Shown: piece after piece, positions 38,408-46,431 of the stretch | How positions within the stretch are numbered: the stretch's first letter is position 1 | Layout of the letters: each line of letters starts with the position of its first letter | Assembly (NCBI GenBank): GCA_947495125.1 | Contig: CANLXL010000011.1 | Location: 96,385-160,384, forward strand | DNA from: an uncultured Flaviramulus sp. | Lineage (GTDB): Bacteria; Bacteroidota; Bacteroidia; Flavobacteriales; Flavobacteriaceae | Length of the DNA stretch: 64,000 bases | Reading direction: 5' to 3' | Notes under the pieces: model-generated | Told to the model about the DNA's origin: nothing | The model's input: only the letters and a program-made list of their open reading frames with translations | Database searches by the model: none | Program-made: the position numbers and the translations under genes

Positions 38408-40753
38408 TTATACCTTTTCAACTTTAACGGCACACTTTTTATAATCAGGCTCCTTGGATATGGGGCAAAATGAGTCTAAAGTGATATCATTGATTAACAT
38501 GTTCTCATCAAAGAATGGTACAAATACCTGCATGGGTGCCGGTACCCCTCTTTGGTTTATGGATGCCGGTAATATGATCTCGCCACGACGTGTGGTTAAT
38601 TTCACCTTATCTCCTGTCCTTATTTGTAAACGTTTGGCATCTCCCGGGTTTAATTCGACATAGGCATGAGGCATGGCTTTATGCAGCACGGGAATTCTTC
38701 TGGTCATTGACCCCGTATGCCAATGTTCTACAACCCGACCTGTATTTAACCAGTAGGGATATTCTGTGTCAGGTTCTTCGGCTGCAGGTTCATATGGTCT
38801 TTGCCATATTATGGCTTTACCATCTGGTTTACCGTAAAAATGAAAATCTTCACCATTGCTACAAGCCGGATCATATTTAGCATTGAATCGCCATTTTGTG
38901 GACTTCCCGTCTACGTAAGGCCACATGGCTCCCGGCTGAGATTTCAATACTTCCAAGGGTGCCATATTATGTTTTTTATTGTCGTGATGCCTGCGGTATT
39001 CTGTATAGATTTCTTCTACATGACTGTCTTCATTGTAGTAAAACTGCTTTTCATAGCCCATACGTTTTGCCACTTCAACCAATTGCCAGGTATCACTCAT
39101 CGCTTCTCCCGGCGGTTCAACCATTTGTTCAAAGTGCTGTGTTCGTCGTTCTGAATTTCCAAACAGACCTTCACGTTCAATCCACATGGCAGATGGTAAA
39201 ATAACATCTGCAATATCGGTGGTTGGTGTTGGATAGATATCGGATACTACAATAAAACGTCCTTCTTTTTTAGCACCATCCCGGTATCGTTTTAATTTGG
39301 GCATAGTAACCATAGGATTGGTCACCTGAATCCACATAAAACGAATATCTCCCCGGTCCAGGGCTCTAAACATTTCTACCGTATGATAGGTCGGTTTTGC
39401 AGGAATATTTTCCACAGGGACATCCCAAATTTTCGCGGCGAACTCTCTATGCGCTTTATTCATAACCACCCCATGAGGCAACTTATGCGTTAAAGTCCCC
39501 ACCTCTCTAACCGTACCACAGGCACTAGGCTGTCCTGTTAATGAGAAAGGACTATTTCCGGGTGTTGATATTTTTCCGGTTAATAGATGAATATTATATA
39601 CTAAATTGTTGATCCATGTTCCACGAGAGTGCTGATTCATTCCCATACACCATAAAGACATGACTTTCTTATTAGGATCGCCATAATAGGCAGCCATGTA
39701 TTTTATATCCTTGGCGGACACGCCTGAAATCTTTTCAACCTTTTCCGGAGTATAATCCTCTAAGAATGCTTTATAGTCTTCGAAACTTATGGCTTCCGGT
39801 TTATCTTTAAAAGCATAATTATCTTCTAAACCGTACCCCATATTTGTAAGCCCCTTTTTGAAATTACAGTGTTTTTCATAAAAGGATTTGTTCGCCCATC
39901 CGTTATTGATGATCTCATAACAAATGGCATTGGCTACCGCTAAATCAGTTTGAGGTAAAAACAGGATCGATTTATCTGCCGCCATACTGGTACGCGTTGT
40001 TCTGGTTGCAAAGTCTATAATTTTCACACCACGCTTTAATCGTTGATCCAAAAGTCTCGAAAATAATACGGGGTGCATTTCAGCCATATTATTACCCCAA
40101 AGCACAAATACATCAGCGTGGTCTATATCTTCATAGCAGCCCATCGGTTCATCAATGCCGAATGAGGTTAGAAATCCGGTCACCGCACTGGCCATACATA
40201 ATCGCGCATTGGCCTCAACATTATTGGTTCCTATACATCCTTTGAATAATTTGGAAGCGGCATAGCCATCCGGAATGGTCCACTGACCGGAACCATATAT
40301 GGATACAGCATCTTTACCATGATCCTTTATGGTTTCTTTCATTTTTGAAGCAACAAGATCCAAAGCCTCCTCCATTGAGGTTTCCACATATTTGCCATTC
40401 TTTTTAACTAAAGGCTTTGTGAGGCGGTCCTTACCGTATAAGGCCAATACCGAATGGTAACCTTTCACACAACACAGCCCCTTATTAACAGGCGATTTAG
40501 GGTCACCCTTAACCGCAACGGCTTTTCCTGCTTCGATGCCCACCAATACACCGCATCCTACACCACAAAACCTACAGGGTGCTTTTTTCCAATCCAAATT
40601 TCCGCTTTTTGGTAGATTTCTTTCCTGTTCATCAGCAAATAATATCCCTGGAAACATGGATGCAGCCGCCGTCATTGCAGACATAATGGCCATTTTTTTT
40701 ATAAAACTTCTTCTATTGGTTAATGACGTATACATATTTAATGGCTTATTCAT
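38408..40753 (-). CDS. napA: Periplasmic nitrate reductase, molybdopterin catalytic subunit
   Basis: A 781-residue Tat-exported molybdoenzyme. Twin arginine at R14R15 (NRRSFIKK) and a hydrophobic stretch to about residue 40 form the Tat signal. The [4Fe-4S] cysteines are C60, C63, C67 and C94 or C95 (CRFCGVGC ... GLCCVKGYH). The candidate molybdenum ligand is C186 in ANARLCMASAV. The C-terminal dinucleotide-binding region includes LNTGRVVEHWHTGSMTRR. It reduces nitrate to nitrite in the periplasm, receiving electrons from NapB. Start: ATG in an ATGA overlap with the napD stop. Confidence 0.96.
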   Translation of the reverse strand: MNKPLNMYTSLTNRRSFIKKMAIMSAMTAAASMFPGILFADEQERNLPKSGNLDWKKAPCRFCGVGCGVLVGIEAGKAVAVKGDPKSPVNKGLCCVKGYHSVLALYGKDRLTKPLVKKNGKYVETSMEEALDLVASKMKETIKDHGKDAVSIYGSGQWTIPDGYAASKLFKGCIGTNNVEANARLCMASAVTGFLTSFGIDEPMGCYEDIDHADVFVLWGNNMAEMHPVLFSRLLDQRLKRGVKIIDFATRTTRTSMAADKSILFLPQTDLAVANAICYEIINNGWANKSFYEKHCNFKKGLTNMGYGLEDNYAFKDKPEAISFEDYKAFLEDYTPEKVEKISGVSAKDIKYMAAYYGDPNKKVMSLWCMGMNQHSRGTWINNLVYNIHLLTGKISTPGNSPFSLTGQPSACGTVREVGTLTHKLPHGVVMNKAHREFAAKIWDVPVENIPAKPTYHTVEMFRALDRGDIRFMWIQVTNPMVTMPKLKRYRDGAKKEGRFIVVSDIYPTPTTDIADVILPSAMWIEREGLFGNSERRTQHFEQMVEPPGEAMSDTWQLVEVAKRMGYEKQFYYNEDSHVEEIYTEYRRHHDNKKHNMAPLEVLKSQPGAMWPYVDGKSTKWRFNAKYDPACSNGEDFHFYGKPDGKAIIWQRPYEPAAEEPDTEYPYWLNTGRVVEHWHTGSMTRRIPVLHKAMPHAYVELNPGDAKRLQIRTGDKVKLTTRRGEIILPASINQRGVPAPMQVFVPFFDENMLINDITLDSFCPISKEPDYKKCAVKVEKV

Positions 40754-40980
40754 TTCGTATTAAATCCGGAAACCATCGCAAGTAATTTTAAACTTGCAAT
40801 GCTTTCTATCTTTTCTTTTAGATGATCTTCTTGTTCTCTAGTATGGGTATCGGTCACTACGATGAGTAAATCTTTATTCTCAGCCGGAATGACCTCGCAG
40901 TATTCCAGTGATTTAAGCGCCTCGATAAGATGTGCTTTTTTGCCTTCGTGTGGATGCGCTAAATAGCTTTTTATGGGCAT
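40750..40980 (-). CDS. napD: NapD, Tat-signal chaperone for NapA
   Basis: A 76-residue cytoplasmic protein with the small ferredoxin-like fold pattern of NapD: an N-terminal strand with H, IPAENKDLLIVVTD in the middle, and a C-terminal strand ending LKLLAMVSGFN. NapD binds the twin-arginine signal of NapA and holds it until the cofactor is inserted. It is the first gene of the nap operon and overlaps napA by 4 bp. The intergenic region upstream, shared with moeA, contains the palindromic regulatory site. Confidence 0.88.
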   Translation of the reverse strand: MPIKSYLAHPHEGKKAHLIEALKSLEYCEVIPAENKDLLIVVTDTHTREQEDHLKEKIESIASLKLLAMVSGFNTK

Positions 40981-41001
40981 AAAATTTATTCTTTTGAGGT
41001 G

Positions 41002-41044
41002 TAAATCTCTTATAATTTAAGAAAAAATAAACTGACAAATGTCA
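41002..41044 (-). promoter_or_regulatory. Putative nap operon promoter sharing the moeA operator
   Basis: Reading leftward from the 41033-41044 site, a weaker -7-like GAGATTTA lies at 41009-41002 on the minus strand, 4 of 6 conserved bases. That would place the start near 40995 and the site centre at -43.5. One operator could therefore activate both divergent operons. The evidence is weaker than on the moeA side. Confidence 0.4.
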
Positions 41045-41076
41045 TGTTATAATAAAAAATGCAATCGCTATATTTG
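41033..41076 (+). promoter_or_regulatory. Putative FNR/CRP-type class II promoter of the moeA operon
   Basis: A 12-bp palindrome TGACAAATGTCA (41033-41044; arms TGACA and TGTCA) is followed by a perfect TATATTTG -7 box (41069-41076). With transcription starting near 41083 the site centre is at -44.5. It is the best-conserved of the three copies of this site in the window. The predicted start also rules out an upstream in-frame ATG for moeA at 41059. Confidence 0.62.
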
Positions 41077-41097
41077 TATGGATATAACGATGTTTAT

Positions 41098-42276
41098 ATG
41101 ATTTCTATAGAAAAAGCCATTGCGTTGGTTAAAAGTAATACGAAACCACTTCTGAAGGAGACGGTAAACCTGGTTGAAAAATCCCAGGGATATATATTAA
41201 GTAAAGATGTATATGCTCCTATAAACATGCCGCCATTCAAACAATCGGCCATGGACGGTTATGCTCTGTGTTTACATGATGATTTGAATTATCGGTTAGC
41301 GGGTGAAGTAAAAGCCGGTGATGACCATAAGATTACTTTAAATCCCGGAGAGGCCGTGCGGATCTTTACCGGTGCACCCGTCCCCGATTCTGCCAATGCC
41401 GTCGTGATGCAAGAACATGTCGTGATCCATGGCGATATGATGAAAATAAAAAACCAATTACCCATTGGTCATAACATACGTCCCTTGGGAGAACAGGTGA
41501 AGCAAGGTGATGTCGCTCTAAATAAAGAGACAAAGCTAACACCTGCAGGGATAGGATATCTAACGTCATTAGGGATTGTTGAAGTAACGGTTTACAAAAC
41601 ACCTTTAATAGCGTTGATAACGACAGGGAATGAATTGATTGAAGCCGGACAAGAGCTAAGCCACGGTAAAATTTATGAAAGCAACTCCAAAATGCTCTGT
41701 AGTGCCTTACAGCATTTAAATTTTGATGATGTTTCCATTCATAAAGTAGAGGATGATTATGATGAGACAAAGTCTAAACTTCAATCCGCAATCAAGGATA
41801 ATGACCTGGTTATTGTCACCGGCGGTATTTCTGTGGGTGACTACGATTTTGTTGGAAAGGCCCTTATCGAATTGAAGGTTGAAACCCTGTTTTATAAAGT
41901 AAAACAAAAACCGGGCAAGCCATTATTCTTCGGAAAAAAAGACGATACGCTCATATTTGCTCTACCCGGTAATCCTGCTGCTGCACTGAGCTGTTTCTAT
42001 GTATATGTTTATAGTGCTTTGCGTACCATGATGAATGAAAGTGAGGTGGAGTTGCCCAGGATTCAGGCGAAATCGAAATCAGCATTTGTCAAAAAAGGAG
42101 ATCGTCCGCAATTTTTAAAAGCCATTTTTCATCAGGGACAGGTAGACATTTTAGAGGGTCAGAGTTCATCCATGTTGCAAACATTTGCACTATCGAATGC
42201 TTTGGTTTTCATTCCCGCAGAAGTTACGAAAATTGATATAAATGATCGTGTCGAAACCATTTTGTTACCAATTTAA
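41098..42276 (+). CDS. moeA: Molybdopterin molybdotransferase MoeA
   Basis: A 392-residue cytoplasmic protein. Landmarks: MPPFKQSAMDGYAL (residues ~43-56), RIFTGAPVPDSANAVVMQE, the STGNEL-like TTGNELIEAGQELSHGKIYESN, TGGISVGDYDF, and LPGNPAAALSCF. MoeA inserts molybdate into adenylylated molybdopterin. The ATG at 41098 is chosen because it begins the family-typical MISIEKA and lies downstream of the predicted promoter; the in-frame ATG at 41059 is upstream of it. First gene of the cofactor operon that supplies NapA and the FdhF-like enzyme nearby. Confidence 0.94.
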   Translation: MISIEKAIALVKSNTKPLLKETVNLVEKSQGYILSKDVYAPINMPPFKQSAMDGYALCLHDDLNYRLAGEVKAGDDHKITLNPGEAVRIFTGAPVPDSANAVVMQEHVVIHGDMMKIKNQLPIGHNIRPLGEQVKQGDVALNKETKLTPAGIGYLTSLGIVEVTVYKTPLIALITTGNELIEAGQELSHGKIYESNSKMLCSALQHLNFDDVSIHKVEDDYDETKSKLQSAIKDNDLVIVTGGISVGDYDFVGKALIELKVETLFYKVKQKPGKPLFFGKKDDTLIFALPGNPAAALSCFYVYVYSALRTMMNESEVELPRIQAKSKSAFVKKGDRPQFLKAIFHQGQVDILEGQSSSMLQTFALSNALVFIPAEVTKIDINDRVETILLPI

Positions 42277-42286
42277 ACAACCACAT

Positions 42287-42622
42287 ATGGAGTATAGAAT
42301 TAAAAGTAGAATATGGATTGAAATTGATGGTGATAAGCTTTTAGGCGAAGGCAATGTGAAGTTGTTAAAAGCTATTGAAGACACCGGGTCATTGTCTAAA
42401 GCTGCCAAACACATTGGGATGTCATATAAAAAAGCCTGGCTATTGGTGGATACGGTAAACAAACGCGCCAAACAACCGGTGACCATAAATAGCATTGGTG
42501 GCAAAGGTGGCGGTGGTGCAACATTGACTCCTTACGGAAAATCTTTGGTAACAACGTTTGAGACGATAAATAAAAAGTGCTGGAACTTTTTAGATAAACA
42601 ACTGGACAGAGCATCAATATAA
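42287..42622 (+). CDS. ModE N-terminal-type winged helix DNA-binding protein (no molybdate domain)
   Basis: A 111-residue protein from the ATG at 42287. It aligns in pattern with the DNA-binding half of ModE: GSLSKAAKHIGMSYKKAWLLVD, then IGGKGGGGATLTPYG. The C-terminal molbindin (TOBE) domain that binds molybdate in E. coli ModE is missing, as the protein ends at about 111 residues. It lies 10 bp after moeA and 7 bp before mobA. It may regulate this operon or molybdate uptake, but the effector it senses, if any, is unclear. No mod transport genes are in the window. Confidence 0.85.
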   Translation: MEYRIKSRIWIEIDGDKLLGEGNVKLLKAIEDTGSLSKAAKHIGMSYKKAWLLVDTVNKRAKQPVTINSIGGKGGGGATLTPYGKSLVTTFETINKKCWNFLDKQLDRASI

Positions 42623-42629
42623 TGACGGA

Positions 42630-43205
42630 ATGAAAAGTAGAACAGGCATTATTTTAGCTGGAGGACGGAGTTCCCGGATGGGGTACGATAAAGGGCTTAT
42701 GCGCCTTAGCGGCATCTGCTTTATAGAACATTGTATTGACGCTTTAAAGCCTTTAGTAGATAACATTATCATAGTAAGCAATAATTCAGAATATGATGCC
42801 TTCGGATATCCAAGAGTAACGGACCGTATTAAAAATGCCGGGCCATTGGCGGGGCTATATTCGGGATTATATCATTCCAATTCTGAAAATAATCTGGTAC
42901 TGAGCTGTGATGTGCCTTTAATTAAAACGGCTGTTTTGGAGTTGTTATTAGATCCGAAACATAATCATTTTGATGTCGTACAACTGAAAAGCAATGAACG
43001 AACCATGCCTTTGATTGCAAGCTATAAGAAACGCTGTATGCACAAATGTTTAGAGCTCCTAAAACGTGATGAAAGGCGATTGCAGGAAGCTGTAAAGCAG
43101 TTAGCAACGAAAACGATTACGATAGATTCCAACTTGGAATTCTATGTAAAGAATATAAATACTATTGACGAATTAAACACCATTAACCATGACGCTAACC
43201 ATTAA
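42630..43205 (+). CDS. mobA: Molybdenum cofactor guanylyltransferase MobA
   Basis: A 191-residue nucleotidyltransferase. The GTP-binding signature LAGGRSSRMGYDKGLM is at residues 10-25. VTDRIKNAGPLAGLYSGL and VLSCDVPLI (metal-binding D) follow in the right order. MobA attaches GMP to molybdopterin to make the bis-MGD form used by NapA and formate dehydrogenases. Both of these are encoded in the window, so the gene is fitting here. Its 3' end overlaps moaD by 17 bp. Confidence 0.92.
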   Translation: MKSRTGIILAGGRSSRMGYDKGLMRLSGICFIEHCIDALKPLVDNIIIVSNNSEYDAFGYPRVTDRIKNAGPLAGLYSGLYHSNSENNLVLSCDVPLIKTAVLELLLDPKHNHFDVVQLKSNERTMPLIASYKKRCMHKCLELLKRDERRLQEAVKQLATKTITIDSNLEFYVKNINTIDELNTINHDANH

Positions 43206-43422
43206 ATATTTTGGAGTTATTGCTGAAATAACGCAATGCCATGAGGAAGTTTTAGAGTTTACGAAATCGTCTATTGACGATCTTTTAAGCCTGCTTTTTG
43301 ATAAATACCCAAAAATAAAGACCAAGGATTTTCAAGTGGCTATGCATAACGAAATTGTTTCGAGAGATGCGGTCGTTTCAACACATGAAATAGCGCTTTT
43401 ACCACCATTTGCCGGCGGTTAA
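43189..43422 (+). CDS. moaD: Molybdopterin synthase sulfur carrier subunit MoaD
   Basis: A 77-residue ubiquitin-like beta-grasp protein ending in PPFAGG. The C-terminal double glycine is thiocarboxylated and donates sulfur to precursor Z together with MoaE. Overlaps mobA by 17 bp. Directly followed, 40 bp later, by the chosen moaE start. Confidence 0.92.
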   Translation: MTLTIKYFGVIAEITQCHEEVLEFTKSSIDDLLSLLFDKYPKIKTKDFQVAMHNEIVSRDAVVSTHEIALLPPFAGG

Positions 43423-43462
43423 ACAAAATTTAGGTTCAATCATAAAACAAAATATAAAGACA

Positions 43463-43906
43463 ATGACCGATAAAAAACCAAAGAATGTTTTTAAAGAAGG
43501 CCCAATAAGTTCAGAATTTATAGGAAACTCAATTTACAAACACCAAACGAAAACCAGTATAGGTGCCCATAATATTTTTTTAGGACAAGTGCGTGCGGAT
43601 GTGATTGATAATAAAACAGTTGCTGCCATTGAGTATACAGCTTATGAAGACATGGCTAATCAAAAATTCCATGAAATCAGAGAAGCAGCATTCGAAAAAT
43701 TCGAGTTGACCTGTATGCATATCTATCATAGCCTAGGAATGGTAAAGGCGGGAGAAATTTGCCTGTTTGTATTTGTATCATCACCAAGGCGTAAAGTCGT
43801 TTTTGAAGCTCTGGAATATGTCGTTGAAGCAATTAAAGCGGATGTGCCTGTTTTTGGAAAGGAGATCTTTGAGGATGAAACCCATCAGTGGAAAGTAAAT
43901 TCTTAG
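43463..43906 (+). CDS. moaE: Molybdopterin synthase catalytic subunit MoaE
   Basis: A 147-residue protein starting at the ATG at 43463 (MTDKKPKN). An upstream in-frame start at 43409 would overlap moaD and is less likely. Family signatures: GAHNIFLGQVR near residue 40, IEYTAYEDMA, and IYHSLGMVKAGE with FVSSPRRK later. MoaE and MoaD form molybdopterin synthase. After this gene the operon is interrupted by a four-helix-bundle gene before moaCB. Confidence 0.93.
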   Translation: MTDKKPKNVFKEGPISSEFIGNSIYKHQTKTSIGAHNIFLGQVRADVIDNKTVAAIEYTAYEDMANQKFHEIREAAFEKFELTCMHIYHSLGMVKAGEICLFVFVSSPRRKVVFEALEYVVEAIKADVPVFGKEIFEDETHQWKVNS

Positions 43907-44019
43907 TTGAAAATTTGATTGACTGTTGAATCGTTTAATCGTTCGCTTATTGATTTGTTCTCTTTCGACTATACGAAATTATTAAATTATGGAATTGTTT
44001 AAACATAAAAAATAGAATT
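43907..44019. other. Spacer with left copy of the cassette-flanking repeat
   Basis: 113 bp between moaE and the four-helix-bundle gene. It contains TGTTGAATCGTTTAATCGTT at 43924-43943, which recurs with one mismatch at 44380-44399 beyond the gene. Confidence 0.5.
43924..43943 (+). repeat. 20-bp direct repeat, left copy
   Basis: TGTTGAATCGTTTAATCGTT. The right copy at 44380-44399 differs at a single base (A to T at the 15th base). The pair flanks the four-helix-bundle gene inside the molybdenum cofactor operon. Confidence 0.7.
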
Positions 44020-44385
44020 ATGGCGTACACATTTTCATTTGAAAAACTAAATGTTTGGATTGATTCCAAGGTATTGATAAAACGAATTTATTTAATTACC
44101 AGAACGTTTCCAGCCGATGAAAGATTCGGACTAACAAGTCAACTTCGAAGAGCATCAATCTCTGTAGCGTCTAATATTGCTGAAGGAACCTCACGAAAAA
44201 CGAATAAAGATAAAGCTCGTTTCACCACCATATCTTTCAGCTCATTAATGGAAGTCTTAAACCAAATAATCATCTCAAAAGAATTAAATTTTATAGAAGA
44301 AAACGATTATCAAATTCTAAGAAAAGACATAGAAAAAATTTCAAACCGATTAAATGCCCTAAGAAAATCACAACTCAAATGTTGA
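44020..44385 (+). CDS. Four-helix-bundle protein (23S rRNA intervening-sequence S23 family)
   Basis: A 121-residue, all-helical protein: FEKLNVWIDSKVLIKRIY, then TRTFPADERFGLTSQLRRASISVASNIAEGTSR, then ARFTTISFSSLMEVLNQI. This is the S23/IVP four-helix-bundle family, first found in intervening sequences of bacterial 23S rRNA and otherwise of unclear function (structurally like Avd of diversity-generating retroelements). It breaks the moaE-moaCB gene order and is flanked by short direct and inverted repeats. It therefore looks like an inserted cassette. No role in cofactor synthesis is suggested by the family. Confidence 0.88.
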   Translation: MAYTFSFEKLNVWIDSKVLIKRIYLITRTFPADERFGLTSQLRRASISVASNIAEGTSRKTNKDKARFTTISFSSLMEVLNQIIISKELNFIEENDYQILRKDIEKISNRLNALRKSQLKC

Positions 44386-44399
44386 ATCGTTTATTCGTT
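44380..44399 (+). repeat. 20-bp direct repeat, right copy
   Basis: TGTTGAATCGTTTATTCGTT, 19 of 20 bases identical to 43924-43943. It overlaps the stop codon region of the four-helix-bundle gene and is followed at 44400-44466 by short inverted and direct repeats built from GAATAAAC, TTAAAC and CAGCTAAA units. Confidence 0.7.
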
Positions 44400-44467
44400 T
44401 ATTCGAAAACAGCTAAAAGAATAAACAGTTAAACGAATAAACAATTAAACAGCTAAACAATTAAATC

Positions 44468-45382
44468 ATGGTCGATATCACAAGCAAAAGCACAACCTTA
44501 CGAACCGCAGTCGCGCAAGCCATCATAAAAGTCAGCAAACAAGAAACCATTGACGCGATTCAAAATGATACCGTCCCAAAAGGCAACGTATTTGCTATGA
44601 GTAAAGCTGCAGGGCTATTAGGGGTAAAACGAACCCCGGATATTTTACCGGATTGTCACCCCTTACCTATCGAATATTCTGGTGTTGAATATGAAATAAA
44701 CGCGTTGGAAATCACCGTGCTGTTTACGGTCAAAACCATTTATAAAACAGGTGTTGAAGTTGAAGCTATGCATGGAGCCAGCGTTGTAGCATTGAATATG
44801 TACGACATGTTAAAGCCTCTAGATAAAGGTATAGAAATTCATAGCGTCAAACTTTTAAATAAAAAAGGTGGCAAATCTGATTTTAGAGATCGCTTTAGAA
44901 AAGACCTGACCGCTGCCGTTGTTGTTTGTTCAGACACGATTTCCGCCGGACATAAAGAAGATAAGGCCGGGAAAGCCATCATCGATAAATTAAAAACTTG
45001 TGATGTTACCGTTTCTGAATATGTTATCATCCCTGATGAGATCGAAGTCATTCAGAACCATGCAAAAACATATCAGGCCCATAGCATCGATATGATCATT
45101 TATACCGGAGGTACAGGGCTTTCAGGACGTGATGTCACGCCGGAAGCTTTAATCCCGCTATTGGATAGAAGGATTCCGGGTATTGAAGAGGCTATTCGTA
45201 ATTATGGGCAAGACAGAACACCGTTTTCCATGCTATCTCGAAGTGTAGCGGGTACTATAGAAAACACTCTAGTTTTGGCATTACCGGGATCCACGAACGG
45301 TGCCAAAGAGTCTATGGACGCTATTTTTCCATCGGTGTTGCATATTTTCAGAATCTTAAAAGGGGCAAGACACGACTCATGA
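44468..45382 (+). CDS. moaCB: Bifunctional MoaC/MoaB molybdenum cofactor protein
   Basis: A 304-residue fusion. Residues 1-140 are MoaC: VDITSKSTTLRTA, VPKGNVFAMSKAAG (K38), PDCHPLPIEYSGVEYEI, MHGASVVALNMYDMLKPLDKG (D119, matching the catalytic aspartate) and KKGGKSDF. Residues ~145-304 are MoaB/MogA-like: AAVVVCSDTISAG, IIYTGGTGLSGRDVTPEA and LPGSTNGAKESMD. MoaC makes the cyclic pyranopterin together with MoaA; MoaB-type domains adenylylate molybdopterin. The fusion is common in Bacteroidota. The next gene, moaA, overlaps its end by 4 bp. Confidence 0.92.
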   Translation: MVDITSKSTTLRTAVAQAIIKVSKQETIDAIQNDTVPKGNVFAMSKAAGLLGVKRTPDILPDCHPLPIEYSGVEYEINALEITVLFTVKTIYKTGVEVEAMHGASVVALNMYDMLKPLDKGIEIHSVKLLNKKGGKSDFRDRFRKDLTAAVVVCSDTISAGHKEDKAGKAIIDKLKTCDVTVSEYVIIPDEIEVIQNHAKTYQAHSIDMIIYTGGTGLSGRDVTPEALIPLLDRRIPGIEEAIRNYGQDRTPFSMLSRSVAGTIENTLVLALPGSTNGAKESMDAIFPSVLHIFRILKGARHDS

Positions 45383-46386
45383 CACAAAACAAAAACATAT
45401 TGCAGGACCGCTTTGGCAGAGACCATACGTATTTACGCATTTCCTTGATCGAACGTTGTAATTTGCGATGCACCTATTGTATGCCCGAAGAGGGTGTTCA
45501 ACTTTCGCCTAAAAGCCATATCATGACTTATGAAGAAATTTATGAGATCAGTAAAACATTTGTAGACCATGGGGTTACTAAAATCCGATTAACCGGTGGG
45601 GAACCATTGATCAGGAAGGACTTCCCCATCATTTTAGAAAAATTGGCTGCGCTCCCGATAACCCTTTCGATCACATCCAATGCGGTGATCATTGATAGAT
45701 TTATTGATGTGTTAAAGGCCAACGGTGTTAACGACATCAATGTGAGTTTAGATTCATTAAGTAAAGAGAAATTCAAAGCCATTACACGTCGGGATCAGTT
45801 TGAAAAAGTGTACGATAATATTTTGTTATTGGTAAAAGAAGGCTTTAATGTTAAAGTGAATGCTGTGCTGATCAAAGATTTTAATGACAATGAGATCATC
45901 GATTTTATCAATCTCACGAAGGATTTACCAATTACCATTCGCTTTATTGAATTCATGCCTTTTGATGGCAATAAATGGGATCTAAGCAAAATGGTGTCTC
46001 ATGCCGATGTCATGCAGTATGTGGACGAAGCTTTTCCGAAAACCGATGTCATCCGTTTACAAGATGCACCTAACGATACCTCAAGAAATTTCAAAATTAA
46101 GGGGTATAAAGGCAGTTTTGCTATTATCAGCTCCGTCACCAACCCGTTTTGTGATTCTTGTAATAGATTGCGTCTAACCGCCAACGGGCAATTAAAGAAC
46201 TGTTTATTTTCTGCAACAGAATCAGATTTACTAACCACACTTCGGTCGGGAAAACCCATAGCCCCCATCATCCAAAGGGCCGTAGCCGCTAAGCTTAAAA
46301 TGCGTGGAGGTATGGATACTTTAGAAAAGCTTCAGGAGCCTAAGTTGCATTCTAAGAATCGTAGTATGATTACTATTGGAGGTTAA
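45379..46386 (+). CDS. moaA: GTP 3',8-cyclase MoaA
   Basis: A 335-residue radical-SAM enzyme. The SAM cluster cysteines are C27, C31 and C34 in RCNLRCTYCMPEEG. The C-terminal substrate-binding cluster is in FCDSCNRLRLTANGQLKNCLF, and the protein ends with the conserved GG needed for activity. With MoaC it turns GTP into cyclic pyranopterin phosphate. It is the last gene of the operon and overlaps moaCB by 4 bp. Confidence 0.96.
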   Translation: MTQNKNILQDRFGRDHTYLRISLIERCNLRCTYCMPEEGVQLSPKSHIMTYEEIYEISKTFVDHGVTKIRLTGGEPLIRKDFPIILEKLAALPITLSITSNAVIIDRFIDVLKANGVNDINVSLDSLSKEKFKAITRRDQFEKVYDNILLLVKEGFNVKVNAVLIKDFNDNEIIDFINLTKDLPITIRFIEFMPFDGNKWDLSKMVSHADVMQYVDEAFPKTDVIRLQDAPNDTSRNFKIKGYKGSFAIISSVTNPFCDSCNRLRLTANGQLKNCLFSATESDLLTTLRSGKPIAPIIQRAVAAKLKMRGGMDTLEKLQEPKLHSKNRSMITIGG

Positions 46387-46431
46387 CGCTAGTATTTATT
46401 TCAGCAAATAATATTTATTAAATTTGTTGAG

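Noticed and set aside
41059..41097. Longer N-terminus for MoeA
   Set aside because: The ATG at 41059 lies upstream of the predicted -7 box and transcription start, and the extra residues do not resemble MoeA.
46417..46428. Possible fourth copy of the nitrate-type operator before the AraC gene
   Set aside because: TTAAATTTGTTG matches only partly and lies 4 bp before the start codon, so it does not fit the promoter geometry of the other copies.
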